Numbered from the stretch's first letter, positions 27,345 to 36,730 are shown. The stretch is DNA of 64,000 nucleotides from Nocardioides luteus (GCF_014648595.1 NZ_BMRK01000001.1:310001-374000), one strand, 5' to 3'. Made by a program: numbers and translations. Notes: generated from the letters alone by a model not told the origin.

Positions 27345-28397
27345 TCACCGGCCTTCCATGACACATACGAGGTTCTGCTGGAGCGCCGGCCCGCTGGTCG
27401 CGTGGCCGAGCACCTTGTCGGCGGTGCCGTCCCAGATCTTCTTGGCGGCCTCGCCGATCCGGATCGCGCCGGCGGAGAACATCGGGTTGGCGGCGAGCGC
27501 GCCACCCGACGGGTTGAGCCGTACGTCCTCACCCAGCCCGAGCGCGGAGCGGAGCACGAGCTCCTGGTGGCTGAAGGGTGCGTGCAGCTCGGCGATCTGG
27601 ACACCGTCGGTGCCGCCGACGGCGGCGGCCGCCCGTTCGGCGGACCCGGAGGTGGTGAGGTCGCGGGTGCCGAGGTGGAGACCGTCGGAGCTGTGCGCGA
27701 TCCCGGAGATCCAGGCCGGGCGCTGGTTGGCTTCGCGGGCGCGGTCGCCGGCGGCGAGCACGATCGCGGCAGCGCCGTCGGTGACCGGAGCACAGTCGTG
27801 CTTGCGCAGCGGGTCGGCGAACATCGGCCGGGCGAGCAGCTCCTCGACCGAGGAGCCACCGGCGCGCACCGCGTACTCGTTCTTCTCCGCGTCGGTCAGC
27901 GACCGGTTGACGACCTCGGCCAGCGCGTTCTCGTCCCAGAGGCCGGCGTCGAGCCCGAGCCGTGCCTGGAGGGCGGCGAGGCAGACGGTGTCCGGCCACA
28001 GGGGCGTCATCGTGTAGGGGTCGAGCTGCAGCGCCAGGGTCCGGCGCAGCACGCCGGCCGAGGCCTTGCCGAACCCGAAGACCAGCGCGGTGTCGACCTC
28101 GCCGGTCTGGATCTTCAGCCACGCCTCGTAGAGCGCCCAGGCGGCGTCCATCTCGACGTGGGACTCGTTGACCGGGGGCAGCACCCCGATCGCGTCGATC
28201 GCGCTCACGAACGAGAACGACCGGCCGGCCAGGTAGTCCGAGGACCCCGAGCACCAGAACCCGATGTCCTTCTTCTGCCACCCGGTCTGCTCGTAGCACT
28301 CGCCGAGGATCGGCACGAGCAGCTCGGCCATGCTCGGCGACCCGTCGAAGTCCTTCATCTGTCGCTGGGCGAACCCGACGACGGCAACGTCTCTCAT
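27345..28397 (-). CDS. ltp4: Ltp4-like thiolase-fold lipid-transfer protein (Rv3522 type)
   Basis: 350 residues, matching remembered Rv3522: MRDVAVVGFAQ, KKDIGFWCSGSSDYLAGRSFSFVSAIDAIG, PPVNESHVEMDAAWALYEAW, TPLWPDTV and APVTDGAAAIVLA. It lacks the canonical thiolase catalytic Cys and is probably the non-identical partner of Ltp3. Its ATG is placed at 28397 because AAAGGA lies 7 bases upstream and the start MRDV agrees with Rv3522; the ATG at 28403 would abut that site. Part of the DUF35-ltp4-ltp3 unit behind the operator at 29388. Confidence 0.88.
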   Translation of the reverse strand: MRDVAVVGFAQRQMKDFDGSPSMAELLVPILGECYEQTGWQKKDIGFWCSGSSDYLAGRSFSFVSAIDAIGVLPPVNESHVEMDAAWALYEAWLKIQTGEVDTALVFGFGKASAGVLRRTLALQLDPYTMTPLWPDTVCLAALQARLGLDAGLWDENALAEVVNRSLTDAEKNEYAVRAGGSSVEELLARPMFADPLRKHDCAPVTDGAAAIVLAAGDRAREANQRPAWISGIAHSSDGLHLGTRDLTTSGSAERAAAAVGGTDGVQIAELHAPFSHQELVLRSALGLGEDVRLNPSGGALAANPMFSAGAIRIGEAAKKIWDGTADKVLGHATSGPALQQNLVCVMEGR

Positions 28398-28424
28398 ACT
28401 CATTCCTTTGTGGTCGAGCCGCTC

Positions 28425-29378
28425 TCAGAGGTGGTGCTTGTAGGTGTCGAAGTCGGCGTCGGGCTCGCCGGTCGGGGCGAAGTGGCTGATGTTCTCGATG
28501 CTGGTGCCCCACTCCTCGCGCGGCTTCCAGACCGCCTTGACCCGCATCCCCATCCGGACCTCCTCGGCCGGGATCTCCAGGATCAGGTGCTGCAGCGCGA
28601 TGTCGGCACCGTCGAGCAGGACGTACGCGGAGACGTAGGGCGGCTTGATCTTCTGCCCCATGAACGGGACGTTGACGACGCAGAACGTGGTCACCGTGCC
28701 GACGTCGGAGAGCTCGACCTCCTCCGAGGTCGGGACCCCGTCGGTGGGACACGCGCCGCGGGGCGGCACGTAGACCTTGCGGCACTTCGGGCAGCGCTGG
28801 CCCAGGATCCGTCCCTCGGCGAGACCCCGGAAGAACGAGGACTCCTCAGGCGAGGCCGCGTAGCGGTAGTCGAGGCTGACCGGGGTGATGATCCGGCTGA
28901 CCTCCTCGGCATCGGGCTCCGTCGGTCGGTCGGCAGAAGTCGTGCCGTCGTCGGGCACGAAGACCAGGTCGGTGACCGCGCCGGTGCGCTCGGCCGCCCA
29001 CCGCGCGCGGACCCGCATCCCGGTCGAGATGTCGTCGGGGGAGGCGACGTCGACGGCGTGGAGCCAGGGGGTGTCGGCCCCGTCGATGGTGATCAGGGCG
29101 TACGCGAAGGCGGACTCCGACGGCTGACCGGCGACGGGCTCGCTGACCCAGGTCCACGAGGTCACCGTCCCGGTGTCCGGGAGCTCGACGAACTCGGTCA
29201 CGGCCTGATGGCTGACCGGGTCGTACTCCGGTGGTGGGACGGCCACTCGACCGTCGCTGAGGCGACCGCCGACGATGGTGGCCTGCTTGAGTCCGGTGAG
29301 GAAACGGCCGATCACCGGGCCCGTGGATCTGGTGTAGTCGAAAGCGACTGTCACAGGTGCCTGAAGGGTGCGACTCAT
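28425..29378 (-). CDS. Tandem DUF35 (rubredoxin-like Zn ribbon/OB-fold) protein, Rv3521 type
   Basis: 317 residues with two DUF35 modules. The first (about 20-150) has the OB-fold pattern DTGTVTSWTWVSEPVAGQPSESAFAYALITIDGADTPWLH but no Cys pairs. The second (about 175-300) has the Zn ribbon CPKCRKVYVPPRGACP plus DVGTVTTFCVVNVPFMGQKIKPPYVSAYVLLDGAD. DUF35 proteins bind acyl-CoA substrates and partner thiolase-like Ltp proteins in steroid side-chain aldol cleavage (Ltp2-ChsH2). Here the partners would be Ltp4 and Ltp3. The start is 10 bases from the divergent KstR-type operator. Confidence 0.86.
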   Translation of the reverse strand: MSRTLQAPVTVAFDYTRSTGPVIGRFLTGLKQATIVGGRLSDGRVAVPPPEYDPVSHQAVTEFVELPDTGTVTSWTWVSEPVAGQPSESAFAYALITIDGADTPWLHAVDVASPDDISTGMRVRARWAAERTGAVTDLVFVPDDGTTSADRPTEPDAEEVSRIITPVSLDYRYAASPEESSFFRGLAEGRILGQRCPKCRKVYVPPRGACPTDGVPTSEEVELSDVGTVTTFCVVNVPFMGQKIKPPYVSAYVLLDGADIALQHLILEIPAEEVRMGMRVKAVWKPREEWGTSIENISHFAPTGEPDADFDTYKHHL

Positions 29379-29387
29379 GACAGAAAG

Positions 29388-29401
29388 TGAAACACGTTCT
29401 A
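29388..29401. promoter_or_regulatory. KstR-type operator 5 (divergent)
   Basis: TGAAACACGTTCTA, a full match to TNNAACNNGTTNNA, between the DUF35 gene (starts at 29378) and the F420-type oxidoreductase. On the plus strand it runs into TAGTAT (29400-29405), a -10-like box. Confidence 0.84.
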
Positions 29402-29456
29402 GTATTGCTCACAACCCGTACATGGCGACGACATGGCGACGAAGGAGTCGATGAGA

Positions 29457-30515
29457 GTGAAGTTGGGGCTACAGCTGGGCTACTGGGGAGCACAGCCGCC
29501 GAGCGGGGTCGGCGAGCTCGTCGCCGCCGCCGAGGAGGCAGGGTTCGACGCGATCTTCACCGCCGAGGCGTGGGGGAGCGATGCGTTCACGCCCCTGGCC
29601 TGGTGGGGCAAGGAGACCTCCCGGGTACGTCTCGGCACCTCGATCGTGCAGATGTCGGGGCGCGCCCCGACCTCGATCGCGATGCACGCGCTGACCCTCG
29701 ACCACCTCTCCGGCGGCCGGTTCGTCCTCGGCCTCGGCGTGAGCGGGCCGCAGGTCGTCGAGGGCTGGTACGGCCAGCCGTTCGGCAAGCCGCTGGCCCG
29801 CACCCGTGAGGTCGTCTCGATCATCCGGAAGGTGCTCGCCCGCGAGGCGCCGGTGACCAACGACGGCCCGCACTACCCGCTGCCGTTCACCGGTGAAGGC
29901 TCGGTCGGCCTCGGCAAGCCGCTCAGGCCGATTGTGCACCCGCTGCGCTCCGACATCCCGATCTGGCTCGGCGCGGAGGGTCCGAAGAACGTCGCTCAGA
30001 CCGCTGAGATCGCCGACGGCTGGATCCCGATCTTCTACACCCCCAGGTCCGCCCCGATGTACGCGGAGTGGCTGGCCGAGGGCTTCGCGCGACCGGGCGC
30101 GCGGCGTACCGCCGACGACTTCGAGATCGCCGCGACCTGCCACCTGCAGATCGTCGCGAACGCCGCGGAGAAGCAGGCGGCGCTCGATGCGATGAAGCCG
30201 TTCGCGGCGCTCTACATGGGTGGCATGGGGGCCAAGGAGCAGAACTTCCACAACCAGGTCTTCGAGCGGATGGGCTACGCCGAGCTCGCCGGGCAGGTCC
30301 AGGCGCTCTACCTGACCGGCGAGAAGGAGAAGGCGACTGCGCTCATCCCCGACGAGCTCGTCGACGACCTGCACATCATCGGCACCGAGGACGAGGTGCG
30401 CGACAAGGTCGCCCAGTGGGAGGAGACCGGCGTGACCACGCTGCTCCTCAGCCTCGGCTCGGCCGCCGACGTGCACCGCATCGCCGAGGTCGTCGGCACG
30501 AGCGGGGCTCGCTGA
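29457..30515 (+). CDS. Rv3520c-like F420-dependent LLM oxidoreductase
   Basis: 352-residue luciferase-like oxidoreductase closely matching remembered Rv3520c: KLGLQLGYWGAQPP, FTAEAWGSDAFTPLAWWG, TLDHLSGGRFVLGLGVSGPQVVEGWYGQPF, PIWLGAEGPKNVAQTAEIADGW and YMGGMGAKEQNFH. The GTG at 29457 gives the start MKLGLQLGYWG seen in Rv3520c and has AAGGAG 9 bases upstream; ATGs at 29433 and 29451 are alternatives. Divergent from the Rv3521-3523 type genes as in M. tuberculosis. Its role in cholesterol breakdown is not established. Confidence 0.88.
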   Translation: MKLGLQLGYWGAQPPSGVGELVAAAEEAGFDAIFTAEAWGSDAFTPLAWWGKETSRVRLGTSIVQMSGRAPTSIAMHALTLDHLSGGRFVLGLGVSGPQVVEGWYGQPFGKPLARTREVVSIIRKVLAREAPVTNDGPHYPLPFTGEGSVGLGKPLRPIVHPLRSDIPIWLGAEGPKNVAQTAEIADGWIPIFYTPRSAPMYAEWLAEGFARPGARRTADDFEIAATCHLQIVANAAEKQAALDAMKPFAALYMGGMGAKEQNFHNQVFERMGYAELAGQVQALYLTGEKEKATALIPDELVDDLHIIGTEDEVRDKVAQWEETGVTTLLLSLGSAADVHRIAEVVGTSGAR

Positions 30516-31372
30516 TGGGCGTCTACGCCGTGACCGGCTCCGCCTCCGGGATGGGCGCCGCCGTGGTGCAGCGCCTGATCGACGCCGGCCACCGGGTCAT
30601 CACCGTCGACATCGCGCAGGCCGACGTCGTCGCCGACCTCTCCACCGCGGGCGGCCGCCGCGACGCCGCCGAGAAGGTGCTCGCCGCCTGCGGCGGGCGC
30701 CTCGACGGCGCGGTGCTCGCGGCCGGGCTCGGCCCCTCACCGGGCCGTGACCGCCCCCGGCTGATCACCCAGGTCAACTACTTCGGTGTCGTCGACCTGC
30801 TCGAGGGCTGGCGCGAGGCGCTCGCGGCAACCGGGAACGCCAAGGTCGTGGTCTTCTCCAGCAACTCCACGACGACCATGCCGATGGTCCCGAACCGGGC
30901 GATCGCCGCGCTGCTCGACGGCGACGCGGAGCGGGCGCTGAGGGCGTACCGGCCGTTCGCGAAGATGGCGCCGACCATGGCCTACGGCGCCTCGAAGGTC
31001 GCGGTCACCCACTGGATGCGCCGCCGTTCGGTGGAGCCGGAGTGGGTGAGGGCCGGGATCCGGCTCAACGCGATCGCGCCCGGCGCGGTGCTGACCCCGC
31101 TCCTGGAGAAGCAGCTGGCCACGCCGGGGGAGGCGAGAGCGATCAAGTCGTTCCCGGTGCCCGCCGGCGGCTACGGCGACGCGGGGCTGCTCGCCGACTG
31201 GGTCGTCCACATGCTCGGGCCGGCCGCCGACTTCATGGTCGGCAGCGTCGTGATCGTCGACGGCGGCAGCGACGCCTGGTTCCGCGCCGACGACTGGCCC
31301 CGCCCCGTCCCCGGCCGCCGGCTGGTGGGCTACCTACGCAGGATGCGAGAGTTCAAGAAGGTGCGTTCATGA
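30515..31372 (+). CDS. SDR resembling 3-alpha-hydroxysteroid dehydrogenase/carbonyl reductase
   Basis: 285-residue short-chain dehydrogenase. The compact N-terminus VYAVTGSASGMGAAVVQRL, the ADLSTAGGRRDAAEKVLAACGGRLDGAVLAAGLGP segment and the skipped NNAG motif resemble Comamonas 3-alpha-HSD/CR (HsdA), as does VNYFGVVDLLEGW. Catalytic YGASK lies near 152-156. NAD(P)-linked oxidation of a steroid hydroxyl is likely. The start overlaps the previous stop (TGATG) and the end overlaps the flavoprotein gene (ATGA). Confidence 0.84.
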   Translation: MGVYAVTGSASGMGAAVVQRLIDAGHRVITVDIAQADVVADLSTAGGRRDAAEKVLAACGGRLDGAVLAAGLGPSPGRDRPRLITQVNYFGVVDLLEGWREALAATGNAKVVVFSSNSTTTMPMVPNRAIAALLDGDAERALRAYRPFAKMAPTMAYGASKVAVTHWMRRRSVEPEWVRAGIRLNAIAPGAVLTPLLEKQLATPGEARAIKSFPVPAGGYGDAGLLADWVVHMLGPAADFMVGSVVIVDGGSDAWFRADDWPRPVPGRRLVGYLRRMREFKKVRS

Positions 31373-32619
31373 CAGGCTCGACGACCGACCCGCTCGCCCC
31401 CGTCACGCTCGGACCGGTGACGCTGCGCAACCGGGTGATCAAGGCCGCCACCTTCGAGGGCGCCTCACCCGGCGCGCTCGTCTCGGACCGGCTGATCGAC
31501 TACCATCTCGCTGTCGCCGAGGGCGGCGTCGGGATGACCACGGTCGCCTACCTCGCGGTCGCCCCGGAGGGACGTACGCACTCCGACTGCATCTACTGGC
31601 GCCCCGAGGCCCTGCCCGGGCTGAGGCGGCTGACCGAGGAGGTGCACCGCACCGGCGCAAAGGTCTCGGCCCAGATCGGCCACGCCGGCCCGGTCGCCAA
31701 CGCCAAGTCCAACGGCGCTCCCTCGCTGGCGCCGGCGCGCTCGTTCAACGCGCTCGGGATGGCCTTCAACAAGGCCGCGACGGCGGAGGACCTCGCCCGG
31801 GTCGTCGAGCAGCACGCGGCCGCGGCCCGGATGGCGGTCGAGTCGGGCTTCGACGCGATCGAGGTCCACCTCGGCCACAACTACCTCCCGAGCTCGTTCC
31901 TCAGCCCGAGGCTCAACACCCGCAAGGACGAGTTCGGCGGCTCGCTGGCCAACCGCTCGGCGTTCCCGCGCCGGCTCCTCGAGGCGGTGCGCGGTGCGGT
32001 CGGTGACCAGGTCGCGGTGCTCGCGAAGATGAACATGCGCGACGGCTACCGCGGCGGTTTCGACATGCCCGAGTCGGTCGAGTTCGCCCGGCTGCTGGAG
32101 TCCGACGGCCATCTCGACGCGCTCGAGCTCACCGGCGGCTCCTCGTTCATGAACCCGATGTACCTCTTCCGCGGCGACGCCCCCTACAAGGAGATGGCCG
32201 CCAGGATGCCGCTGCACCCGGTGATCCGGATGGGGATGAGGATGGTGGGGAAGGGCTTCTTCAAGCAGTACCCCTACAAGCCGCTCTACTTCCTCGACAA
32301 CGCCCGCGAGTTCCGCCGCGCCCTGAAGATGCCGCTGGTGCTCCTCGGCGGGGTCACCGACCTCGCCGGGATGCGCACCGCGATGGACGAGGGCTTCGAG
32401 TACGTCGCGATGGCCCGCGCGCTGCTGCGCGAGCCCGACCTGATCAACCGCCTGCAGGACGACCCGTCGACCCTGTCGCAGTGCATCCACTGCAACCTGT
32501 GCATGTCGACCATCTACCCGGGGACCCACTGCCACCTCGACACCGAGCACGTCTACGGTGAGGCTCATCCGATCCTCGCCGGTCCCGCACCGGCCGACAC
32601 ACCTGAGACGAGGACATGA
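31369..32619 (+). CDS. Old-yellow-enzyme-family NADH:flavin oxidoreductase
   Basis: 416-residue FMN TIM-barrel protein. It begins APVTLGPVTLRNRVIKAATFEG, has SAQIGHAGPVA, the substrate-binding VHLGHNYLPSSFLSPRLN with the His/Asn pair, and GGVTDLAGMRTAMDEGFEYVAMARALLREPDLINRL. The C-terminus carries CIHCNLCMSTIYPGTHC, a 2,4-dienoyl-CoA-reductase-like Fe-S Cys set, although the third FAD domain of that enzyme is absent. Probably reduces an activated C=C bond of a steroid or enoyl intermediate. The N-terminal MTGSTT is encoded by sequence resembling part of the dispersed repeat. Confidence 0.84.
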   Translation: MTGSTTDPLAPVTLGPVTLRNRVIKAATFEGASPGALVSDRLIDYHLAVAEGGVGMTTVAYLAVAPEGRTHSDCIYWRPEALPGLRRLTEEVHRTGAKVSAQIGHAGPVANAKSNGAPSLAPARSFNALGMAFNKAATAEDLARVVEQHAAAARMAVESGFDAIEVHLGHNYLPSSFLSPRLNTRKDEFGGSLANRSAFPRRLLEAVRGAVGDQVAVLAKMNMRDGYRGGFDMPESVEFARLLESDGHLDALELTGGSSFMNPMYLFRGDAPYKEMAARMPLHPVIRMGMRMVGKGFFKQYPYKPLYFLDNAREFRRALKMPLVLLGGVTDLAGMRTAMDEGFEYVAMARALLREPDLINRLQDDPSTLSQCIHCNLCMSTIYPGTHCHLDTEHVYGEAHPILAGPAPADTPETRT

Positions 32620-33336
32620 ATGTCCATGCACTACGGCCGCGCGCGTGACCTCGAGACCCCGCCCGGCTACGTCCACGACGAGCTCACCGCGGCCGAGGTC
32701 GCCGAGCGCGAGGCCTCGCTGGTGCCGCTGACCGACTCGGTCCGTGGCCTCGTCGACGCCGTGGTGCGCACCCAGGTCGAGGCCAAGGAGCTCGAGAGCG
32801 TACGCGACCTGGTCGACGAGCTGACCCAGCGGCTGCTCGCCGACGCCCTGCCCGGACCGCACGGCGTGCGCTTCGGCAGCGACGGCGGCTACCGCAACTA
32901 CGGCAACCCGGTCGTCGGCCGCGGCAACGCTTTCGCGCCGCCGCTCGACGTGCAGCGCGAGGACGGCGGAGTCTGGGCCGAGTTCGAGCTCGGTCCGGCG
33001 TACGAAGGCCCTCCCGGTCTGGTCCACGGCGGCGTCTCGGCGATGGTGCTCGACCAGCTCCTCGGCGAGGCCGCCTCGGCCGGCGGCAAGCCGGGGATGA
33101 CCGGCACCCTGACCGTCCGCTACCGCCAGGGCACCCCGCTCGGGCCGCTGCGCGGCGAAGCCAAGCTCCACTCCGAGGAGGGCGTGAAGTCGATCATCCG
33201 TGGTCGGCTGCTCACCCGCCCGAGTGACGGCTCCGACCCGCAGGTCTGCGTCGAGGCCGAGGGCATCTTCATCCTGCCCCGCTGGGCGCGCCAGCAGGTC
33301 GACCAGGGGAACAGGGAGCACGTCGGCGACGCCTGA
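32620..33336 (+). CDS. Hotdog-fold (PaaI-like) acyl-CoA thioesterase
   Basis: 238 residues. The C-terminal half is a hotdog domain with YEGPPGLVHGGVSAMVLDQLLGEAA (helix and catalytic-site region of PaaI-type thioesterases) and TGTLTVRYRQGTPLGPLRGEA. About 110 N-terminal residues are helical and of unknown role. It may release CoA from stalled steroid acyl-CoAs. Its ATG directly follows the stop of the flavoprotein gene, making it the fourth gene of the operon under the operator at 29388. ATG 32626 is an alternative start. Confidence 0.8.
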   Translation: MSMHYGRARDLETPPGYVHDELTAAEVAEREASLVPLTDSVRGLVDAVVRTQVEAKELESVRDLVDELTQRLLADALPGPHGVRFGSDGGYRNYGNPVVGRGNAFAPPLDVQREDGGVWAEFELGPAYEGPPGLVHGGVSAMVLDQLLGEAASAGGKPGMTGTLTVRYRQGTPLGPLRGEAKLHSEEGVKSIIRGRLLTRPSDGSDPQVCVEAEGIFILPRWARQQVDQGNREHVGDA

Positions 33337-33365
33337 GCCGTCTTCTGTCCACACCCTGCACCCCC

Positions 33366-33379
33366 TAGAACACGTTCTA
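33366..33379 (+). promoter_or_regulatory. KstR-type operator 6
   Basis: TAGAACACGTTCTA, a perfect match to the consensus, 21 bases before the CoA-ligase ATG. A -10-like TAGTTT (33378-33383) begins inside the operator. Confidence 0.85.
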
Positions 33380-33400
33380 GTTTCGCGGTAGGGTGCGGAC

Positions 33401-34993
33401 ATGGATACCAGCCGCATCGGTCCCCACAACGGTCATCTGATGGTCTCGGCGCTGGAGCGCCACAAGGACCGTCCGATCCTCCATCTCGGCTCGAGCTCAG
33501 ACGAGCTGGTCAGCCTGACCGGGGGAGAGGTGGCCGCCCGGATCAGCCAGTACATCCAGGCGTTCGAGGAGCTCGGCGCCGGCACCGGCACGGCGACCGC
33601 GCTGCTCGCGCTCAACCGGCCCGAGGTGCTCTTCATCCTCGGCGCCGGCCAGACCCAGGGCTTCCAGCGCACCTCGCTGCACCCGCTGGGGAGCGCCGAG
33701 GACCAGGCGTACGTCATCAACGATGCCGGCATCACCGGGCTGGTCATCGACCCCTACTTCGCCGACCGTGCCGTCGAGCTGCTCGAGCTGTGCCCCAAGC
33801 TCGAGCGGGTGCTCACCATCGGTCCGGTCCCGCCGCAGCTGGCCGAGGTCGGGGTCGACCTGGTCGCCGCGGCGGAGACCTACGACGTCCAGCCGCTCCA
33901 GGCGCGGCTGCTGCCGCCCGACCACATCACCTCGATCACCTACACCGGCGGCACGACCGGGAAGCCGAAGGGCGTGATCGGGCAGGCCGGCTCGTTCGCG
34001 ACCATGACCCAGGTGCAGCTCTCCGAGTGGGAGTGGCCCGAGTCGCCGCGCTTCTTGATGTGCACGCCGCTCTCGCACGCCGGCGCCGCCTTCTTCGTGC
34101 CGGTCGTGATCAAGGGCGGCACCCTGTTCGTGCTGCCGAAGTTCGACCCGGCCGCCGTCCTGGAGACCATCGAGCGCGAGCGGATCTCCTCGCTGATGCT
34201 GGTGCCGACGATGCTCTACGCGCTCATGGACCACCCCGACTCCCACACCCGCGACCTGTCCTCGCTCGAGACGGTCTACTACGGGGCCTCCGCGATCAAC
34301 CCGGTACGGCTGGCGGAGGCGATCGAGCGGTTCGGCCCGATCTTCGCGCAGTACTACGGCCAGTCCGAGGCGCCGATGGCGATCACCTACTTCGCCAAGG
34401 GCGACCACGTCGACGCCGATGGCAAGCCGCTCACCCACCGCCTGACCTCCTGCGGGCGCCCGTCCGCGCTGGTGCGTACCGCCCTGCTCGACACCGACGG
34501 CAACCCGGTCGCCCCCGGCGAGGCCGGCGAGATCTGTGTCGCCGGCCCGCTGCTCTCGGGCGGCTACTGGCAGCTGCCCGAGGTCACCGCGGAGACCTTC
34601 CGAGACGGCTGGATGCACACCGGCGACGTGGCACGCCAGGACGAGGACGGCTTCTGGTACATCGTCGACCGCACCAAGGACATGATCGTCACCGGCGGAT
34701 TCAACGTCTTCCCGCGCGAGGTCGAGGACGTCGTCGCGACGCATCCAGCCGTCGCCCAGGTGGCGGTCATCGGCACGCCGCACGAGAAGTTCGGCGAGGC
34801 GGTGACGGCCGTCGTGGTCGTACGTCCCGACACCACCCTCTCCGACGAAGTCATCGCCGAGATCCAGGCCCTGGTCAAGGAGAAGAAGGGCTCGGTGCAG
34901 GCGCCGAAGTCGGTCATCGAGGTCGACTCGATCCCGATGACCGCCCTCGGCAAGCCCGACAAGAAGGCGCTGCGCGCACGCTTCTCGGGCTGA
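33401..34993 (+). CDS. Acyl-CoA synthetase/AMP-forming ligase
   Basis: 530-residue adenylate-forming enzyme. P-loop YTGGTTGKPKGVIG near 186-199, core YYGQSEAP (A5), GWMHTGDVARQDEDGFWYIVDRTKDMIVTGGFNVFPREVE (A7-A8) and C-terminal PMTALGKPDKKALR with the catalytic Lys. It activates a carboxylic acid to its CoA thioester. It differs from the FadD19 gene at 36756 and is not a recent duplicate. Controlled by its own perfect operator and apparently transcribed alone, as the next gene is 266 bases away. A sterol-derived acid is the likely substrate but not certain. Confidence 0.87.
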   Translation: MDTSRIGPHNGHLMVSALERHKDRPILHLGSSSDELVSLTGGEVAARISQYIQAFEELGAGTGTATALLALNRPEVLFILGAGQTQGFQRTSLHPLGSAEDQAYVINDAGITGLVIDPYFADRAVELLELCPKLERVLTIGPVPPQLAEVGVDLVAAAETYDVQPLQARLLPPDHITSITYTGGTTGKPKGVIGQAGSFATMTQVQLSEWEWPESPRFLMCTPLSHAGAAFFVPVVIKGGTLFVLPKFDPAAVLETIERERISSLMLVPTMLYALMDHPDSHTRDLSSLETVYYGASAINPVRLAEAIERFGPIFAQYYGQSEAPMAITYFAKGDHVDADGKPLTHRLTSCGRPSALVRTALLDTDGNPVAPGEAGEICVAGPLLSGGYWQLPEVTAETFRDGWMHTGDVARQDEDGFWYIVDRTKDMIVTGGFNVFPREVEDVVATHPAVAQVAVIGTPHEKFGEAVTAVVVVRPDTTLSDEVIAEIQALVKEKKGSVQAPKSVIEVDSIPMTALGKPDKKALRARFSG

Positions 34994-35259
34994 GGCACCT
35001 GTTGGGCGATCATCGGTCGTCGAGCCAGTCGAAGATCCTTCCCCGCCCCGCCCGAGGCCCTGGCCGTGGCGGTCGTCGGGACCGGTGACGTACCCGCCCA
35101 GCGTCATGGACATGGTCAGCCGGACGGGTGTGCGGGTGGTGGCTGCGGTGCCGGACATGGTTCCACCTGGTGGTGGCGCCACCGGCGGCGACGCTCACCA
35201 GTGCCACGAACGGCTGTGTCCCGATCCGACAACCGCTCGGCGCGCTAGGCTCGCCTGTC

Positions 35260-35886
35260 ATGTCAGGCACGCCGGCGAACGGCTACGGAGGCGTCGCCAA
35301 GACGCTGCACTGGTCGACCGTGGCCGCGTTCGTGCTCCAGCTCGTGGTCGGCTATGTGATGTCGGCCGATGCCGACTGCGACCCGCCGGGGGAGGACCGC
35401 AGCGGTGGCGACACCTCGGAGGCGGAGGAGGAGCGCTTCGAGCGGCTCGAGGACGTCTGCGAGGCGCAGGCGGAGGAGGGCGGCGCGCTGGCGACCGCCT
35501 GGGACGACCTGTGGGACGGCCGGATCGGCCTCGACGGCGTCACCCTCCCCGAGCTGCACCTCCTGCTCGGCCTGACGATCCTGCTGCTCGGCGGCCTCCG
35601 GGTCGCACGACGACTGATCGCGTCGCTGCCGCCGTGGGACCCACGGCTGACCGCGACCGATCGACGGGTGGCCCACGTGACCGAGCGGACGCTGCTCATG
35701 CTGATGTTCGTCGTCCCGCTCACCGGCCTCGCGCTGGTGGCGGTCTCCGACGACCTCGTTCCGCTCCATGTGGCGGCCCACATCGCGTTCTACGTGTCGC
35801 TGGCAGCACACGTACTGCTGGTGCTTCGTCGGGGCCTGCTTCCGCGGATGCTGCCCGGCACGCGGGCGGGCCGCCCCTCCGACTAG
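35260..35886 (+). CDS. Cytochrome b561-like membrane protein
   Basis: 208-residue integral membrane protein with four predicted helices (about 15-35, 95-115, 145-165, 170-190). [21 protein letters not shown] and [20 protein letters not shown] carry the His residues expected for b-type haem ligation. An acidic, Glu/Asp-rich insert (about 38-75) separates helix 1 from helix 2. Probably transfers electrons at the membrane. A TAGGCT box lies 8 bases before the ATG, suggesting a leaderless mRNA. Its stop overlaps that of echA19 on the other strand at a CTAG. The 266 bases upstream (34994-35259) show no credible gene. Confidence 0.8.
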   Translation: MSGTPANGYGGVAKTLHWSTVAAFVLQLVVGYVMSADADCDPPGEDRSGGDTSEAEEERFERLEDVCEAQAEEGGALATAWDDLWDGRIGLDGVTLPELHLLLGLTILLLGGLRVARRLIASLPPWDPRLTATDRRVAHVTERTLLMLMFVVPLTGLALVAVSDDLVPLHVAAHIAFYVSLAAHVLLVLRRGLLPRMLPGTRAGRPSD

Positions 35887-36707
35887 CGGCCCTGGAACTC
35901 CGGCTTGCGCTTCTCCAGGAACGCCTTGGGCCCTTCCTTGGCGTCCTCGGAGGCGAAGACGGCGGCGCCGACCTTGGCGTCGTCGGCCCAGCAGTCCTCC
36001 TCGTGCTTGCCCTCGGAGTCGCGCATCGTGCGGAGGATGGCCTGGACGGCGAGCGGGCCGTTGGCCGCGATCATGTCGGCGAGCTCGTGGGCCTTCTCCA
36101 AGGCGGTGCCGTCGGGGACGACGTGGCCGATCAGACCGAGCTCCTTGGCCTCGGGGGCCTTCAGCGTACGTCCGGTCAGCAGGAGCTCGGCGGCGACGGT
36201 GTAGGGGATCTGGCGGGGGAGCCGGACCGCGGAACCGCCCATCGGGTAGAGCGACCAGCGGGCCTCGGCGACGCCGAACTTCGCCGACTCGCCGGCGACC
36301 CGGATGTCGGTGCCCTGCAGGATCTCGGTGCCGCCGGCGATGGCGGGCCCCTCGACGGCGGCGATGAGCGGCTTGGTGAGCCGGAAGCCCTTGAGGAGCC
36401 CCTTGATCACCGACGGGTCGAAGCCCTCGTCGAAGGACTCCGAGGGCGGCTTCTCGTCGGCCTTCTTCAGGTCCATCCCGGCACAGAAGTAGCCACCGGC
36501 TCCGGTGAGGATGCACACCCGGATCGCCGGGTCGGAGTTCACCCGGTCCCAGGCGTCCTCCATGATCCGCATCATCTCGGCGGAGAGCGCGTTACGGCGC
36601 TCGGGACGGTTCAGCGTGACGATGAGCTTGTGGCCGTCCTGCTCGACGATCGCGTGCGGCGCGGCCTCGGGCTCGGCAGCGGATCCGGAAGTTTCTGTGA
36701 TCGGCAT
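35883..36707 (-). CDS. echA19: EchA19-like enoyl-CoA hydratase
   Basis: 274-residue crotonase-family enzyme matching remembered EchA19 (Rv3516): [107 protein letters not shown] and [20 protein letters not shown]. It hydrates an enoyl-CoA in side-chain beta-oxidation. It is divergent from fadD19 as in M. tuberculosis and shares the operator at 36731. A TAGGGT box lies 8 bases before its ATG, so it may be leaderless too. Confidence 0.92.
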   Translation of the reverse strand: MPITETSGSAAEPEAAPHAIVEQDGHKLIVTLNRPERRNALSAEMMRIMEDAWDRVNSDPAIRVCILTGAGGYFCAGMDLKKADEKPPSESFDEGFDPSVIKGLLKGFRLTKPLIAAVEGPAIAGGTEILQGTDIRVAGESAKFGVAEARWSLYPMGGSAVRLPRQIPYTVAAELLLTGRTLKAPEAKELGLIGHVVPDGTALEKAHELADMIAANGPLAVQAILRTMRDSEGKHEEDCWADDAKVGAAVFASEDAKEGPKAFLEKRKPEFQGR

Positions 36708-36730
36708 AACACCAGACCCTAGCGGAAAAC

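Noticed and set aside
35010-35270. Minus-strand open frame in the gap before cytochrome b561
   Set aside because: Low-complexity His/Arg/Pro composition, no ribosome-binding site, and it overlaps the b561 promoter.
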